NCBI GenBank assembly: GCA_036563505.1
Contig: DATCMH010000015.1
Location: forward strand, 70,676-134,675
Source of the DNA: DATCMH01 sp036563505
GTDB lineage: Bacteria; Pseudomonadota; Alphaproteobacteria; Rhizobiales; Beijerinckiaceae
Length of the DNA stretch: 64,000 nucleotides
Direction of reading: 5' to 3'
Both the position numbers and the translations under genes were made by a program. How positions within the stretch are numbered: the first letter of the stretch is position 1; every line of letters starts with the position of its first letter. The notes beneath the pieces are model-generated. The model had not been told where the DNA came from. It ran no database searches and was given only the letters and a program-made list of their open reading frames with translations. Below are positions 52,588-61,961 of the stretch, piece after piece.

Positions 52588-53707
52588 ATGGCCAGGCGAG
52601 CGGCGTCTCGGTGCGGGTCGCCATTGCGGACACACCAGGAGCGGCCTGGGCTGTCGCGCGCTTTGCCCCGCGCGAGCCCCTGATCGCGCCAGGATGTCAG
52701 GCGCTGCTATCGCCGAGCTGCCGGTGCGGGCGCTGCGCCTCTCGCCTGCCACGGTGGAGGGCCTCGTCCAGCTCGGGATCGAGCGCGTCGGGCAGTTGGC
52801 GGCCAAGTCCCGCGCGCCGTTGCGCCTGCGCTTCGGAGACGAGGTCATCCGCCGCCTCGACCAGGCGCTCGGGCACTCGTCCGAGCCCCTCAGCTACATC
52901 GAGCAGCCCGACGTGCCCTTCGCCCGGCGGCCCTTCGCTGAGCCGATCTCGGCGCCTGAGACCTTGCAGAAGGTCACGGAACGGCTGCTGACGGAGCTGT
53001 GCAAGGGCCTGGAGGAGCGTGCGCTCGGCGTGCGGACGCTGGACCTCTTGTTCCGGCGCGTTGACATGCAAACGCAAGGCGTGCGGATCGCCACCGCCCG
53101 GCCCACCCGGACCGTGCGCCATCTGCTCAAGCTTTTCGATGAGCGCTTGCCCCTCGTCGATCCAGGTTTCGGCATCGACGAGGCGATGCTGATCGCGAGC
53201 CGGGTCGAGTGGTTTGACGCCAGCCAAGGCACCATGGCTGATCTCGGCGGCGGGGCAGGCGCAGCGGACACAAGTGAGCTGGTCGACCGGCTCGTGGTGC
53301 GCTTCGGGGCGGCGCGCGTGTTCCGCGCGGCTCCGATGCCGAGCGAGATGCCGGAGCGCTCGGTTCGACGTGTCGGGCCGCTCGTGCAGATCGCAGAGGC
53401 CACTTGGCCTGAGAGCCTGCCGCGGCCGGCGCGGCTCCTCTCCCCGCCGGAACTGATCGCGGTCGTGGCGCTCGCTCCCGATCACCCGCCGGCCGTCGTC
53501 GTCTGGCGCTCCGAGCGCTACCGCATCGCCAGAGCCGACGGGCCGGAGCGAGTGCACGGCGAATGGTGGGTGTCAGACGACGAGGCCGGGCTCGTGCGGG
53601 ACTACTACCGCGTCGAGACGGGCGCGGGTGACCGTTTGTGGGTCTACCGCGACGCGCCGGTCAGCGAGGGCGGGCGCTGGTGGCTGCACGGGCTCGGTGA
53701 GGCTTAG
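52588..53707 (+). pseudogene. imuB: ImuB (DinB-like mutasome protein), 5'-deleted and frameshifted
   Basis: ImuB is the catalytically inactive Y-family protein that links ImuA and DnaE2 to the beta clamp in SOS mutagenesis. The frame enters at GQASGVSVRVAIADTPGAAW, so roughly the first 130 residues are absent and replaced by the integrase fragment. Near 52700 a one-base deletion is needed to connect ...LIAPGCQA to AIAELPVRALRLSP. From there the rest is intact, ending LYRDA-type WVYRDAPVSEGGRWWLHG. imuA is absent. Directly abuts dnaE2 at 53708. Confidence 0.88.
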
Positions 53708-56700
53708 GTGGTCGAGCTGCAGGTCACCACACACTATTCGTTCTTAAGAGGCTCATCGTCACCGAAGGAGCTGTTCGCCTCAGCCGCGCTGCTCGGCCAC
53801 ACGGCGCTGGGGGTGACGGATCGCAACTCGCTCGCCGGCATCGTCCAGGCGCACGATGCAGCCAAGGCCACCGGCTGTCGTCTCATCGTCGGCTGCCGGC
53901 TCGATCTGGAAGACGAGGGCTCGCCGTCGCTTCTCGTCTACCCGACCGACAAGGCGGCCTATGCGCGGCTGTGCCGGATGCTCACCGTCGGCAAAGCGCG
54001 AGTCGAGAAGGGTAAGTGCCGCCTGCACTGGAGCGACGTCGCCGAATGGTCGGACGGGCTCGTCCTGGTGCTCCTGTCCGACCAGCCGAACGAGCAGCTC
54101 CAGGCCGACCTCAGGCGCCTGCGCGAGATCGGAGGTGACCGCGCCTATTGTGCCCTGACCCGCCGCTACCGCCCGCAGGACGCGGCCCGTCTCGTCGCGA
54201 TCGAGGAACTGGCCCGCGGCTGCTGTGTGCCCACCGTCGCGACAGGCGACGTGCTCTACCACGTGCCGAGCCGGCGCATCCTGCAGGACGTGGTGACAGC
54301 CATCCGGCTCAAGACGACGGTGGACAGCCTCGGCCATGCTCGTGAGCGCCACGCCGGCCGGCACCTCGTCTCCCCTTAGGAAGCCGGGCGCTTGATGGCG
54401 GCGCATTCCGCAGCACTCGCCCGCTCCGACGAGATCGCGGACCGTTGCCGGTTCAGCCTCGACGAGCTCACCTACACTTACCCGACCGAGGCGGGCGAAG
54501 ATGGGCAAACGCCACAGGAGCGGCTTGAGGAACTGACCTGGGCCGGTGCCGAACAGCGCTATCCCGATGGCCTGCCGGACAAGGTAGCGGCGCAGCTGCG
54601 GCATGAGCTGACGCTGATCGAGCGCATGGGTTACGCGCCCTACTTCCTCACCGTCGACAGCATCGTCCGCTTCGCGCGCGGACAGGGCATCCTGTGCCAG
54701 GGGCGCGGGTCGGCGGCCAACTCCGCCGTCTGCTACGTGCTCGGCATCACCTCGATCGACCCCGTGCGTCAGGGGCTCCTGTTCGAGCGCTTCATCTCAA
54801 CGAGCCGCGACGAGCCGCCCGACATCGATGTCGACTTCGAGCACGAGCGCCGGGAGGAGGTGATCCAGTGGGTGTTCAACACCTATGGTCACCACAGGGC
54901 GGCGCTGACCGCCACCGTGAACCGCTACGGCGCGCGCGGCGCCGTGCGCGAGGTCGGCAAGGCGCTCGGCGTGCCCGAGGACGTGACGGGCGCACTCGCC
55001 TCCCTCGTCTGGGGCTGGTCGCGCGACGGCGTGCAGGAGCAGCACGCGAAGGAGCTGAACCTCAACCTCGATGATCGACGGCTCCGGCTGACCCTGGATC
55101 TCGCACAGCAGCTCATCGAGACGCCGCGGCACCTCGGCCAGCATCCCGGCGGCTTCGTGCTCACGCTCGGGCGCCTCGACGAGCTCTGCCCCATCGCGCC
55201 GGCCAGCATGGAGAACCGGCAGACCCTCGAATGGGACAAGATCGACATCGAGGTGCTTAAGTTCATGAAGGTCGACGTGCTGGGCCTCGGCATGCTCGGC
55301 TGCATGCGCCGGGCCTTCGCGCTGCTCGCCACCCACAAAGGCATCTCGCACGACCTCGCCACGATCCCGGCCGAGGACGAAGCCACCTACGCCATGATCC
55401 GGCGGGCCGACACGATTGGCGTGTTTCAAATCGAATCGAGGGCGCAAATGGCGATGCTCCCGCGCATGGCGCCGAAGACTTTCTACGATCTTGTCATCGA
55501 GGTCGCGGTGGTTCGGCCTGGCCCGATCCAGGGCGGCATGGTGCACCCGTATCTGCGCCGCCGCGAGGGGCATCGAGCCCGTCACCTACCCGACAGAGGC
55601 GCTGCGGCGGGTGCTCGAGCGAACGCTCGGTGTCCCGCTCTTCCAAGAGCAAGCCATGCAGGTCGCGATCGTGGCCGCCGGCTTCACCCCCGACGAGGCC
55701 GACCAGCTCCGCCGCGCCATGGGCACGTTCAAGTTCACGGCGGGCGTCTCGAAGTTCCGGGACAAGCTGATCCAGGGCATGATCGGCAACGGCTACGACC
55801 AAGCCTTTGCCGAGCGCACGTTCAAGCAGCTCGAAGGCTTCGGCTCCTACGGCTTCCCCGAGAGCCACGCCGCCTCGTTCGCGCTCATCGCCTACGCCTC
55901 GTCCTGGATGAAGTGCCACCACCCGGACGTATTCTGCTGCGCGATCCTCAAGCCAGCCCATGGGCTTTTACGCGCCGGCGCAGCTCGTGCGCGATGCCGT
56001 CGAGCACGGCGTGCCCGTGCGGCCGGTCGACGTGAACCTGTCAGTCTGGGATTGCACGCTGGAGGGTGCCCCGCCGCCCTGGCTCGCGGTGCGCCAGGGC
56101 CTGCGCATGGTGAAGAGCCTGCACGCTGAGCATGGCGCCCGCATCGTCGAGCGCCGGCCAGCGGGTGGCTACCGCTCGATCGAGGAGCTGTGGCGCCGGG
56201 CCGAGGTGCCGGTCGTGTCCTTGCGCGCCATCGCGATGGCCGACGGCTTCGGGTCGCTCAACCTGAACCGCCGCGAGGCGCTTTGGTCCATCCGGGCCTT
56301 GGGCGAACGGCCGCTTGATCTGTTCGCGGCCGCGGACGCGCGAGACGGCTAGCTGCGACCGGAGCTGACCGAACAAGCCGTCGCACTCGTGCCGATGACA
56401 GAGGGGCGCGAGGTCGTCGAGGACTACCGAACCAAGGGCCTCACCTTGCGCCGGCACCCGCTCGCCTTCCTGCGTCCGGACCTCGACCGCCTGCGCTATC
56501 GACCCTGCGAATGGCTCGCAAAAGCGTGGAACGGTGAACGGGTGAGGGTCGCGGGTCTCGTGCTCGTGCGCCAGAAGCCGGGCTCGGCCAAGGGCACCAT
56601 GTTCATCACAATCGAGGACGAAGGCGCCATCGCCAACCTGATCGTCTGGCCCAAGGTGTTCGAAGCCAACCGCCGGCTCATTCTCACCGCCGGGTGCCTC

Positions 56701-57006
56701 GGGGCCACGGGTCGGCTGCAACGGGCGAGCGGGGTGACGCACCTCGTCGTCGACCGCCTTGAGGATCTCACCCACCTGCTGCGCCGGATCGGCGATCGAG
56801 ACGGACACGACGCTTTCCCGCTCACCACGGGGCGCGGCGACGAGGCTAAGCACGGTGGCAGCCCCGACCAGCGCGAGGCGCTCGGACGGCGCGTGCGGGA
56901 CATCTACATTCCCGACCTCACGGTCGACACTGCTAAGGCGGAGCTGTTCTCTGACGCAGCCGAGCAGCGCTCGGCCATTCGCGTGAAGACGCGGGATTTC
57001 CGCTGA
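53708..57006 (+). pseudogene. dnaE2: Error-prone DNA polymerase III alpha, DnaE2 (ImuC), broken
   Basis: The full gene length (about 1100 codons) is present: PHP domain from LQVTTHYSFLRGSSSP, polymerase motifs GRGSAANSAVCYVLGIT and DIDVDFEHERREEV, beta-clamp and OB region ending IRVKTRDFR. It is interrupted four times: an in-frame TAG at 54377-54379 (before EAGRLMAAHS), a +1 in the G run near 55566 (after HPYLRRREG), a 2-base loss near 55945 (between AIL and PMGFYAP) and an in-frame TAG at 56350-56352 (before LRPELTEQ). GTG start directly follows the imuB stop. Translesion synthesis by this copy is very unlikely. Confidence 0.9.
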
Positions 57007-57014
57007 ACACCCTG

Positions 57015-57043
57015 TGGACAAGTGTTCTGCATATGTTCCTATT
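57015..57043 (+). promoter_or_regulatory. SOS (LexA) box within a putative promoter
   Basis: GTTC at 57024-57027, 7 bases, GTTC at 57035-57038: the alphaproteobacterial LexA motif GTTC-N7-GTTC. It lies in the spacer between TGGACA (57015-57020) and CCTATT (57038-57043), 17 bases apart, where LexA would block RNA polymerase. The next gene starts at 57088. Confidence 0.65.
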
Positions 57044-57087
57044 CACGCCGTTCTAGGTTAATGTTCCTGACATGCCAGGAGCTGCCT

Positions 57088-57309
57088 ATGTCCGACCACA
57101 TCACCGAAGAACGCCGTCTCTCAGCCCTGTGGCTGAACATGATTGCGGCAACAACGATCTCGGCCGGCACCGGCGGACTGCTCACGACCGTGATCGTTCA
57201 ACCCTCTGAGACGAGTGCTAGCCGCGCCGCACTGCTCGCGCTCGGCTCGCTCGTAATCGGCGGCGCCCTCCACCTGATCGCTCGCGCGCTTCTTAAAAGA
57301 CAGCCTTGA
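57088..57309 (+). CDS. Small two-helix membrane protein under SOS-type control
   Basis: 73 residues from ATG 57088 with AGGAG 8 bases upstream. Short charged N terminus (SDHITEERRL), helix 1 (ALWLNMIAATTISAGTGGLL), loop, helix 2 (ALLALGSLVIGGALHLIARAL), basic end KRQP. No named family recognised. An SOS box 50 bases upstream and neighbours for DNA repair suggest DNA-damage induction. By analogy with SOS-induced small membrane proteins (TisB, SidA) it could affect division or membrane potential, but this is speculation. Confidence 0.72.
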   Translation: MSDHITEERRLSALWLNMIAATTISAGTGGLLTTVIVQPSETSASRAALLALGSLVIGGALHLIARALLKRQP

Positions 57310-57312
57310 CGA

Positions 57313-59910
57313 TCAACGAGCAATCGCAGCGCGGCCACCACGCGCCGGCCGCTTCGCCGGCCCGAGAGGTCGAGCGGCCTCGCTGATGCTGGCCCATGGA
57401 TCACCGGCAAGGTGCGCCAAGCGCGCGGGCACGTTCGCCAGGGCGTAGAACGAGCCTGAAGCGAGCGTGTCGAGTTCCGCCCAATCGAGCGGCGTCGAGA
57501 CCGGCGCTCCAGCTCTCGCACGGGTTGAGTAGGCAGCCACCGCCGTCGCGCCGCGGCTGTTGCGTAGATAATCGATATAGATGCGGCCGGTCCGGCCGGC
57601 TTTCGCCATGCTGACCGTGAAGCGGTCCGGTGCATCCCGCGCCATCTCGCTCGCGATCCCTTGCGCGAATGCCTTCACCTCATCCCAGCTTGCGCGCGGT
57701 TTGAGGGGCACGACCACATGTAGACCCTTACCGCCCGTCGTTTTGAGAAAGCTCTCATGCCCAATGAGCGCCAAGCGCTCGCGCACCTCGCGGGCGGCTT
57801 CCTGCATCACCGACCACGAGACCCGTTCACCCGGATCAAGATCGAAGGTGATCCGGTCCGGCTTCTCCGGGCTCCTCACCTTGGCGCCCCAGGGATGGAT
57901 TTCGAGAACACTGGCCTGCACCAGGGCGAGCAGGCCATCGAGACTGCGGATGGCGAGCGCATCGTCGTCGCCGACTGTGATCCGTCGGACGAGCTTCTCG
58001 TCGAGGCCGGCCCAGGCATGCTTCTGGAAAAAGCACTTTGCGCCCGTGCCGTCGGGGCAGCGCACGAGCGACAAGGGGCGATCGACGACGTGGGGCAGAA
58101 CCCAGTCGGCGATCTCAGCGTAGTAGGCTGCGAGCCCTTCCTTAGTGACCCCGGCATCGGGCCAGAGCACGCGATCGGGATGGGTTAGGCGCACCTTGGG
58201 CGCACTCACACGGGAGGAGCCGCCTTGTTTCGCGGGAGTGCTCTCTCGCTTCACGGCACGCGCCTCCTTGTCGTCGCGCAAGCCCTTGAAAGCGGCATGA
58301 CGCACGAGCCCGTCTGCCGTCCAACCTCTCAGCTCAACCTCAGCGACGAGCGTAGGTTCAACCCATCGAACCCCGGCCGATGCCTCGCGAGGCAGGCCGG
58401 CAAACGGCGAAGCCTCGCGCCGGAGCGGCTCCAAACTCTGCCACAGCTCCCGAGCCGAAGAGGCCGTGAACCCCGTCCCGACTCTGCCAACGTGATGGAA
58501 GGTAGGGCCCTCCCAGAGCCCGAGCACGAGCGAGCCGATGGCCTGCTTCGTGACCGTCGCAGGCACGTAGCCCGCAATCACGAACTCCTGGCGATCCGTG
58601 CACTTGGCCTTGAGCCAGTCGCCACCCCGCCCGGAGCGATAGGGCGCATCGGCACGCTTCGAAACGATCCCCTCCAGACCCATCCGGCACGCATGGCGCA
58701 CCATGCTCTCCCCGTCGGCGTCGAGGTGCTGGCTCAAGCGGATGCTGCCATCGGCGGGTAGGTCGTCGAGCAACGCCTCTAACACCCGCTTGCGGTCGCG
58801 GAGCTGCACGCCCCGCAGATCGCGGCCGTTCACGTAGAGAAGGTCGAAGGCGTAGAAGACGAGCCGCTCGGACCGGCCGGCCTTCAGCTCGGCTTGTAGG
58901 CTTGAGAAGCTCGACACGCCGTTCCCGTCCTCGACGACGAGTTCACCATCGATCAGAGCTGACGGGATCGCGAGGTGGCGGATGCGCTCGGCCAGGCCTC
59001 CAAAGCGCTCCGTCCAGTCGAGCCCCGAGCGGGTAAGGAGCTTGACCCGCCCGCCGTCGATGCGGGCTTGCACGCGATAGCCGTCAAACTTGATCTCGTG
59101 CAGCCATTCAGACCCGGACGGCGGCGTGTCGACCAGGCTTGCCAGGCATGGCTCGACGAAGGGGGGCAGGATGCCTTTTCGAACCCCCTCGAGCGCGTCG
59201 AGGCGCGTCGGAGCCTTCCGTCCGCTCTGCCCGGCGACGGCTTGGCGTCGCGCGTGGTCGACGCGTGTCTTTCCACCACTCACCAATTCGGCGTTCGTGC
59301 GTCCCGAGACGACAGAAGTCGTGTGCTCCTCGAGGATGTCGGGATCAGAGCTGGAGCGTGCCGCTGGATCATCGCTCTTCATCAAGAGCCACTGCTCTTT
59401 CCCACCGCGCGGACGCGTGCGGACGAGGTGCCATCGGCCGGACAGGCGCTCGCCCTCCAGCTCGAAGGTGAGGCGTCCCTTGGCGTAGTCCTCCCGCGGG
59501 TTGCCCTCTGGTGCCCAGGTGCCGCGGTCCCAGACGATCATCGTTCCCCCACCGTACTCGCCCTTGGGGATCACGCCCTCGAAGTTCAGGTAGTCGAGTG
59601 GGTGATCCTCCGTGTGGACCGCGAGCCGCTTCTCGCCAGGCACGAGACTCGGGCCGCGGGTGACGGCCCAGCTCTTGAGCACGCCGTCGAGTTCGAGGCG
59701 CAGGTCGTAGTGGAGGCGCGTCGCGTCATGCTTCTGCACCACGAATCGGAAGCCACTCGCCTTCGCCTTGCGGCCGCGGGGCTCGGGGGTCGAACCGAAG
59801 TTTCGTTTGGCCTTGTAGACGCTGAGCGGACTGGCACGAGCCGCTCGCTTCGGCGGCGCCTCGACCGGATCAGAGGTGGTTTTGCGGGGAATGGATCGAG
59901 GCTTTGCCAT
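57313..59910 (-). CDS. ligD: Multifunctional ATP-dependent DNA ligase D (NHEJ)
   Basis: 865 residues joining broken DNA ends with Ku. Domains: 3'-phosphoesterase (about 50-210; His61, Asp62, HYDLRLE, later His101 in AVHTEDHPLDY); ligase (about 250-545; nucleotidyl Lys274 in EIKFDGYRV, EGIVSKRADAPYRSGRGG); polymerase/primase (about 575-850; DRPLSLVRCPDG, ITFDLDPGE, SFLKTTGGKGLHVVVPL, IDYLRNSRGAT). The order PE-LIG-POL is the one usual in proteobacteria. Intact, unlike neighbouring imuB/dnaE2. An EcfG-type promoter sits so close that the mRNA may be nearly leaderless. Confidence 0.95.
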   Translation of the reverse strand: MAKPRSIPRKTTSDPVEAPPKRAARASPLSVYKAKRNFGSTPEPRGRKAKASGFRFVVQKHDATRLHYDLRLELDGVLKSWAVTRGPSLVPGEKRLAVHTEDHPLDYLNFEGVIPKGEYGGGTMIVWDRGTWAPEGNPREDYAKGRLTFELEGERLSGRWHLVRTRPRGGKEQWLLMKSDDPAARSSSDPDILEEHTTSVVSGRTNAELVSGGKTRVDHARRQAVAGQSGRKAPTRLDALEGVRKGILPPFVEPCLASLVDTPPSGSEWLHEIKFDGYRVQARIDGGRVKLLTRSGLDWTERFGGLAERIRHLAIPSALIDGELVVEDGNGVSSFSSLQAELKAGRSERLVFYAFDLLYVNGRDLRGVQLRDRKRVLEALLDDLPADGSIRLSQHLDADGESMVRHACRMGLEGIVSKRADAPYRSGRGGDWLKAKCTDRQEFVIAGYVPATVTKQAIGSLVLGLWEGPTFHHVGRVGTGFTASSARELWQSLEPLRREASPFAGLPREASAGVRWVEPTLVAEVELRGWTADGLVRHAAFKGLRDDKEARAVKRESTPAKQGGSSRVSAPKVRLTHPDRVLWPDAGVTKEGLAAYYAEIADWVLPHVVDRPLSLVRCPDGTGAKCFFQKHAWAGLDEKLVRRITVGDDDALAIRSLDGLLALVQASVLEIHPWGAKVRSPEKPDRITFDLDPGERVSWSVMQEAAREVRERLALIGHESFLKTTGGKGLHVVVPLKPRASWDEVKAFAQGIASEMARDAPDRFTVSMAKAGRTGRIYIDYLRNSRGATAVAAYSTRARAGAPVSTPLDWAELDTLASGSFYALANVPARLAHLAGDPWASISEAARPLGPAKRPARGGRAAIAR

Positions 59911-59921
59911 AGCCCGACTCG

Positions 59922-59946
59922 AACGTCAGCGCGGCTGCGATGTTCC
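59922..59946 (-). promoter_or_regulatory. EcfG-type promoter of ligD
   Basis: Minus strand GGAAC (59946-59942), 16-base spacer, CGTT (59925-59922). The -10 element is only 11 bases from the ATG at 59910, so transcription would begin within a few bases of the start codon. Confidence 0.62.
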
Positions 59947-60023
59947 CGGATCCAGAGTCGTTGAGAAGACAAGCCGAAGTAAAAGGAAGATTCGCTTAAC
60001 CCGCAGCCTGCGTCGCCAGAGTC

Positions 60024-60049
60024 GGAACGATTCGCGACAGAGTCCCGTT
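60024..60049 (+). promoter_or_regulatory. EcfG-type promoter of ku
   Basis: GGAAC at 60024-60028, 17-base spacer, CGTT at 60046-60049; a start near 60057 leaves a leader of about 73 bases. The surrounding spacer (59950-60115) also repeats AGAGTCG/CGACTCT-like words five times in both orientations. Confidence 0.65.
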
Positions 60050-60129
60050 GAGTCGAGCCGCGGGGCGAACGACTCTCACGGGAGGCGCTTCGACTCTGCG
60101 AGTGAAGTATTCGCGTACTGGAGGCGCTC

Positions 60130-61035
60130 ATGGCAGGCCGCTCGAACTGGAAAGGACATCTGCGCCTCTCGCTCGTGTCCTGCGCGGTCGCTCTCTACCC
60201 GGCGGTGGGCGCGAGCGGGCGGCTCAAGTGCCACACGATCAACGTCAAGACCGGCAATCGCATCAACGAGGAGGTGGTCGACTCCGTCACCCGCGAGCCC
60301 GTGCCGCGCGAAGATCGGGTCAAGGGCTGCGAGGCCGCCAAGGACGAGTACGTGCCGGTCACGGAAGCCGAACTCAACGAGATCAGGCTGGAGAGCACGC
60401 ACACGATCAACATCGAGAGCTTCGTCGACCGCGCGGAGGTGGACGAGCGCTACTTCGAGAAGCCCTACTATCTCGCACCCCAGGACAAGGTGAGCCGCGA
60501 GGCCTTTGCCGTGATCCGCGACGCCATGCGCGAGAAGGGCAAGGCGGGCCTTGGGCGGCTCGTGATCTACCGCAAGGAGCGCGTCGCGCTCATCGAGCCG
60601 TTCGGCAATGGCATGCTCGCGACCCTCTTACGGGCCCAGGACGAGATCCGCTCGCCTACCGCCGTGTTCGAGGATATCCTGGAGTTCGAGGCGCCGAGAG
60701 AGATGCGGGCGATGGCGTCCGAGCTGATCGAACGCAACGCCGGCAGCTTCGATCCGAACCGGTTCGAGGACAGGTACGAGCAGGCGCTCACCGCGCTCGT
60801 GCAGGCTAAAGCGAAACCGAAAGCGAAGGGACGGGGCAAGGCTGCGGCCGACGCCTCGCCGACGCCCGCGAGCGGCAACGTCGTGAGCCTCATGGACGCC
60901 CTCAAGCGGTCCATCGCGGCCGAGAAGGGGGCCGGTTCGCCCCCGAAGAGCCGTCCGGCTGCCACGCGAGCAAAAAGCGCGACACGCGCGCCTGCCAAAG
61001 CGCGATCCACGCCGAAGCTCCGCAAGGCAAGCTGA
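60130..61035 (+). CDS. ku: Ku DNA end-binding protein
   Basis: 301 residues. Homodimeric ring that binds double-strand breaks and recruits LigD. Ku core (about 5-230) is recognised by NWKGHLRLSLVSCAVALYPA, RVKGCEAAKDEYVPVTEAEL, ESTHTINIESFVDRAEVDE and KPYYLAPQDKVSREAFAVIR. The C-terminal 60 residues are Lys/Ala/Pro-rich, as in Ku proteins whose tail binds DNA. GGAGG lies 9 bases before the ATG. Divergent from ligD. Confidence 0.95.
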   Translation: MAGRSNWKGHLRLSLVSCAVALYPAVGASGRLKCHTINVKTGNRINEEVVDSVTREPVPREDRVKGCEAAKDEYVPVTEAELNEIRLESTHTINIESFVDRAEVDERYFEKPYYLAPQDKVSREAFAVIRDAMREKGKAGLGRLVIYRKERVALIEPFGNGMLATLLRAQDEIRSPTAVFEDILEFEAPREMRAMASELIERNAGSFDPNRFEDRYEQALTALVQAKAKPKAKGRGKAAADASPTPASGNVVSLMDALKRSIAAEKGAGSPPKSRPAATRAKSATRAPAKARSTPKLRKAS

Positions 61036-61268
61036 TGACGGCGCGGCCCTATGCTCTCGTTCTCGGCCCCGACGAGGCGACCCGCGAGCCGCACTGTCGT
61101 GACCTGACGCGGGCCGGCTACGCGGCGATCGGCTTCGACGACTGTTGACAGGCCCTGGAGTAGCTGGACGAGGAGACGCCCGTCATCGCCGTCGTCAGCG
61201 CGATGCCCGAGGGGGCCTGCGCGCCCCTTCGCGCGACACTACGCCGGCGCGGTGTGGACGTTCGCTGA
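61035..61268 (+). pseudogene. Receiver-like small ORF with two internal stops
   Basis: The ATG overlaps the ku stop (TGATG). The frame MTARPYALVLGPDEATREPH reads as the start of a short receiver-like domain, but TGA at 61146 and TAG at 61161 interrupt it before LDEETPVIAVVSAMPEG; it ends at 61268 (78 codons). Similarity to response regulators is weak: VLGPDE in place of VVDDD. Probably a decayed gene once co-transcribed with ku. Confidence 0.5.
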
Positions 61269-61428
61269 CGCGGGCTGACCGCCGGTCGGGTGGCACCGAC
61301 ACTTGTCGATGCAGCATCGGACGAAAGTCGGGAGTCACGGCGCAGCTGGTCTGTGATTCATACGGATCGATCTCACGTTGGGGACGCTCGTGATCGACTG
61401 GCTTTTCGTGTTGGCGCTTGTCGTTGCT

Positions 61429-61710
61429 TCAAGCGTGGTGAGCACAGCCTACTTGGTAGGGCGGCGTCAGCGTCCCGACAGCCTCTTCCTCGTCGTCAAG
61501 GAACGATAGGACGAGCACTTGCTCCCCTAACTCGTTGTGCACGCAGACGAACCACTCGCTCCAGCGCGGATACCGGGGCAAGCGCCTCATCAGTCGCGTG
61601 GCGGCCGACTCAGCGAGCGCATGAACTTCGTGCTCACCGGTCAGAACATGCCCGCGCCGATCAAGGATGAGATTTTGCCCATCGGTGCAGTGTAAGTAGT
61701 AGCGAGGCAT
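61429..61710 (-). CDS. DUF6894-like small protein
   Basis: 93 residues. MPRYYLHCTDGQNLILDRRG followed by a helix HALAESAATRLMRRLP and a beta hairpin WSEWFVCVHNELGEQVLVLSF matches the short DUF6894 pattern (MPRYFFH...D..G...). ATG at 61710 with GAGG upstream. Such genes occur in many copies in rhizobia with no known role. Confidence 0.72.
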   Translation of the reverse strand: MPRYYLHCTDGQNLILDRRGHVLTGEHEVHALAESAATRLMRRLPRYPRWSEWFVCVHNELGEQVLVLSFLDDEEEAVGTLTPPYQVGCAHHA

Positions 61711-61961
61711 GATCTTGCGTCCTCATACAGTCGCAGGCGTACAAGCAAGCAGCTGAAGCGCTGTTCCTTCAGCTTGGTCTTGTCGAGCTGAAAACAGTGC
61801 ACCCTCCCCGCTTTCCACTGGAGTCACAGGGTACGTGTCGTCGCATGTTCCTGTCGCCCATGCGGCTGCGAGTTTGGCTGCATCGGTCTTCTTGCGTTAC
61901 CGAGATGGCGAAAACGAGCGCCTCAGATCGGATAACTCAACCGCAAGAAGGGGAGAACCCG

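Noticed and set aside
61743..61767. Possible EcfG promoter of the DUF6894-like gene
   Set aside because: GGAAC-N16-GCTT on the minus strand; the -10 element lacks the CGTT core.
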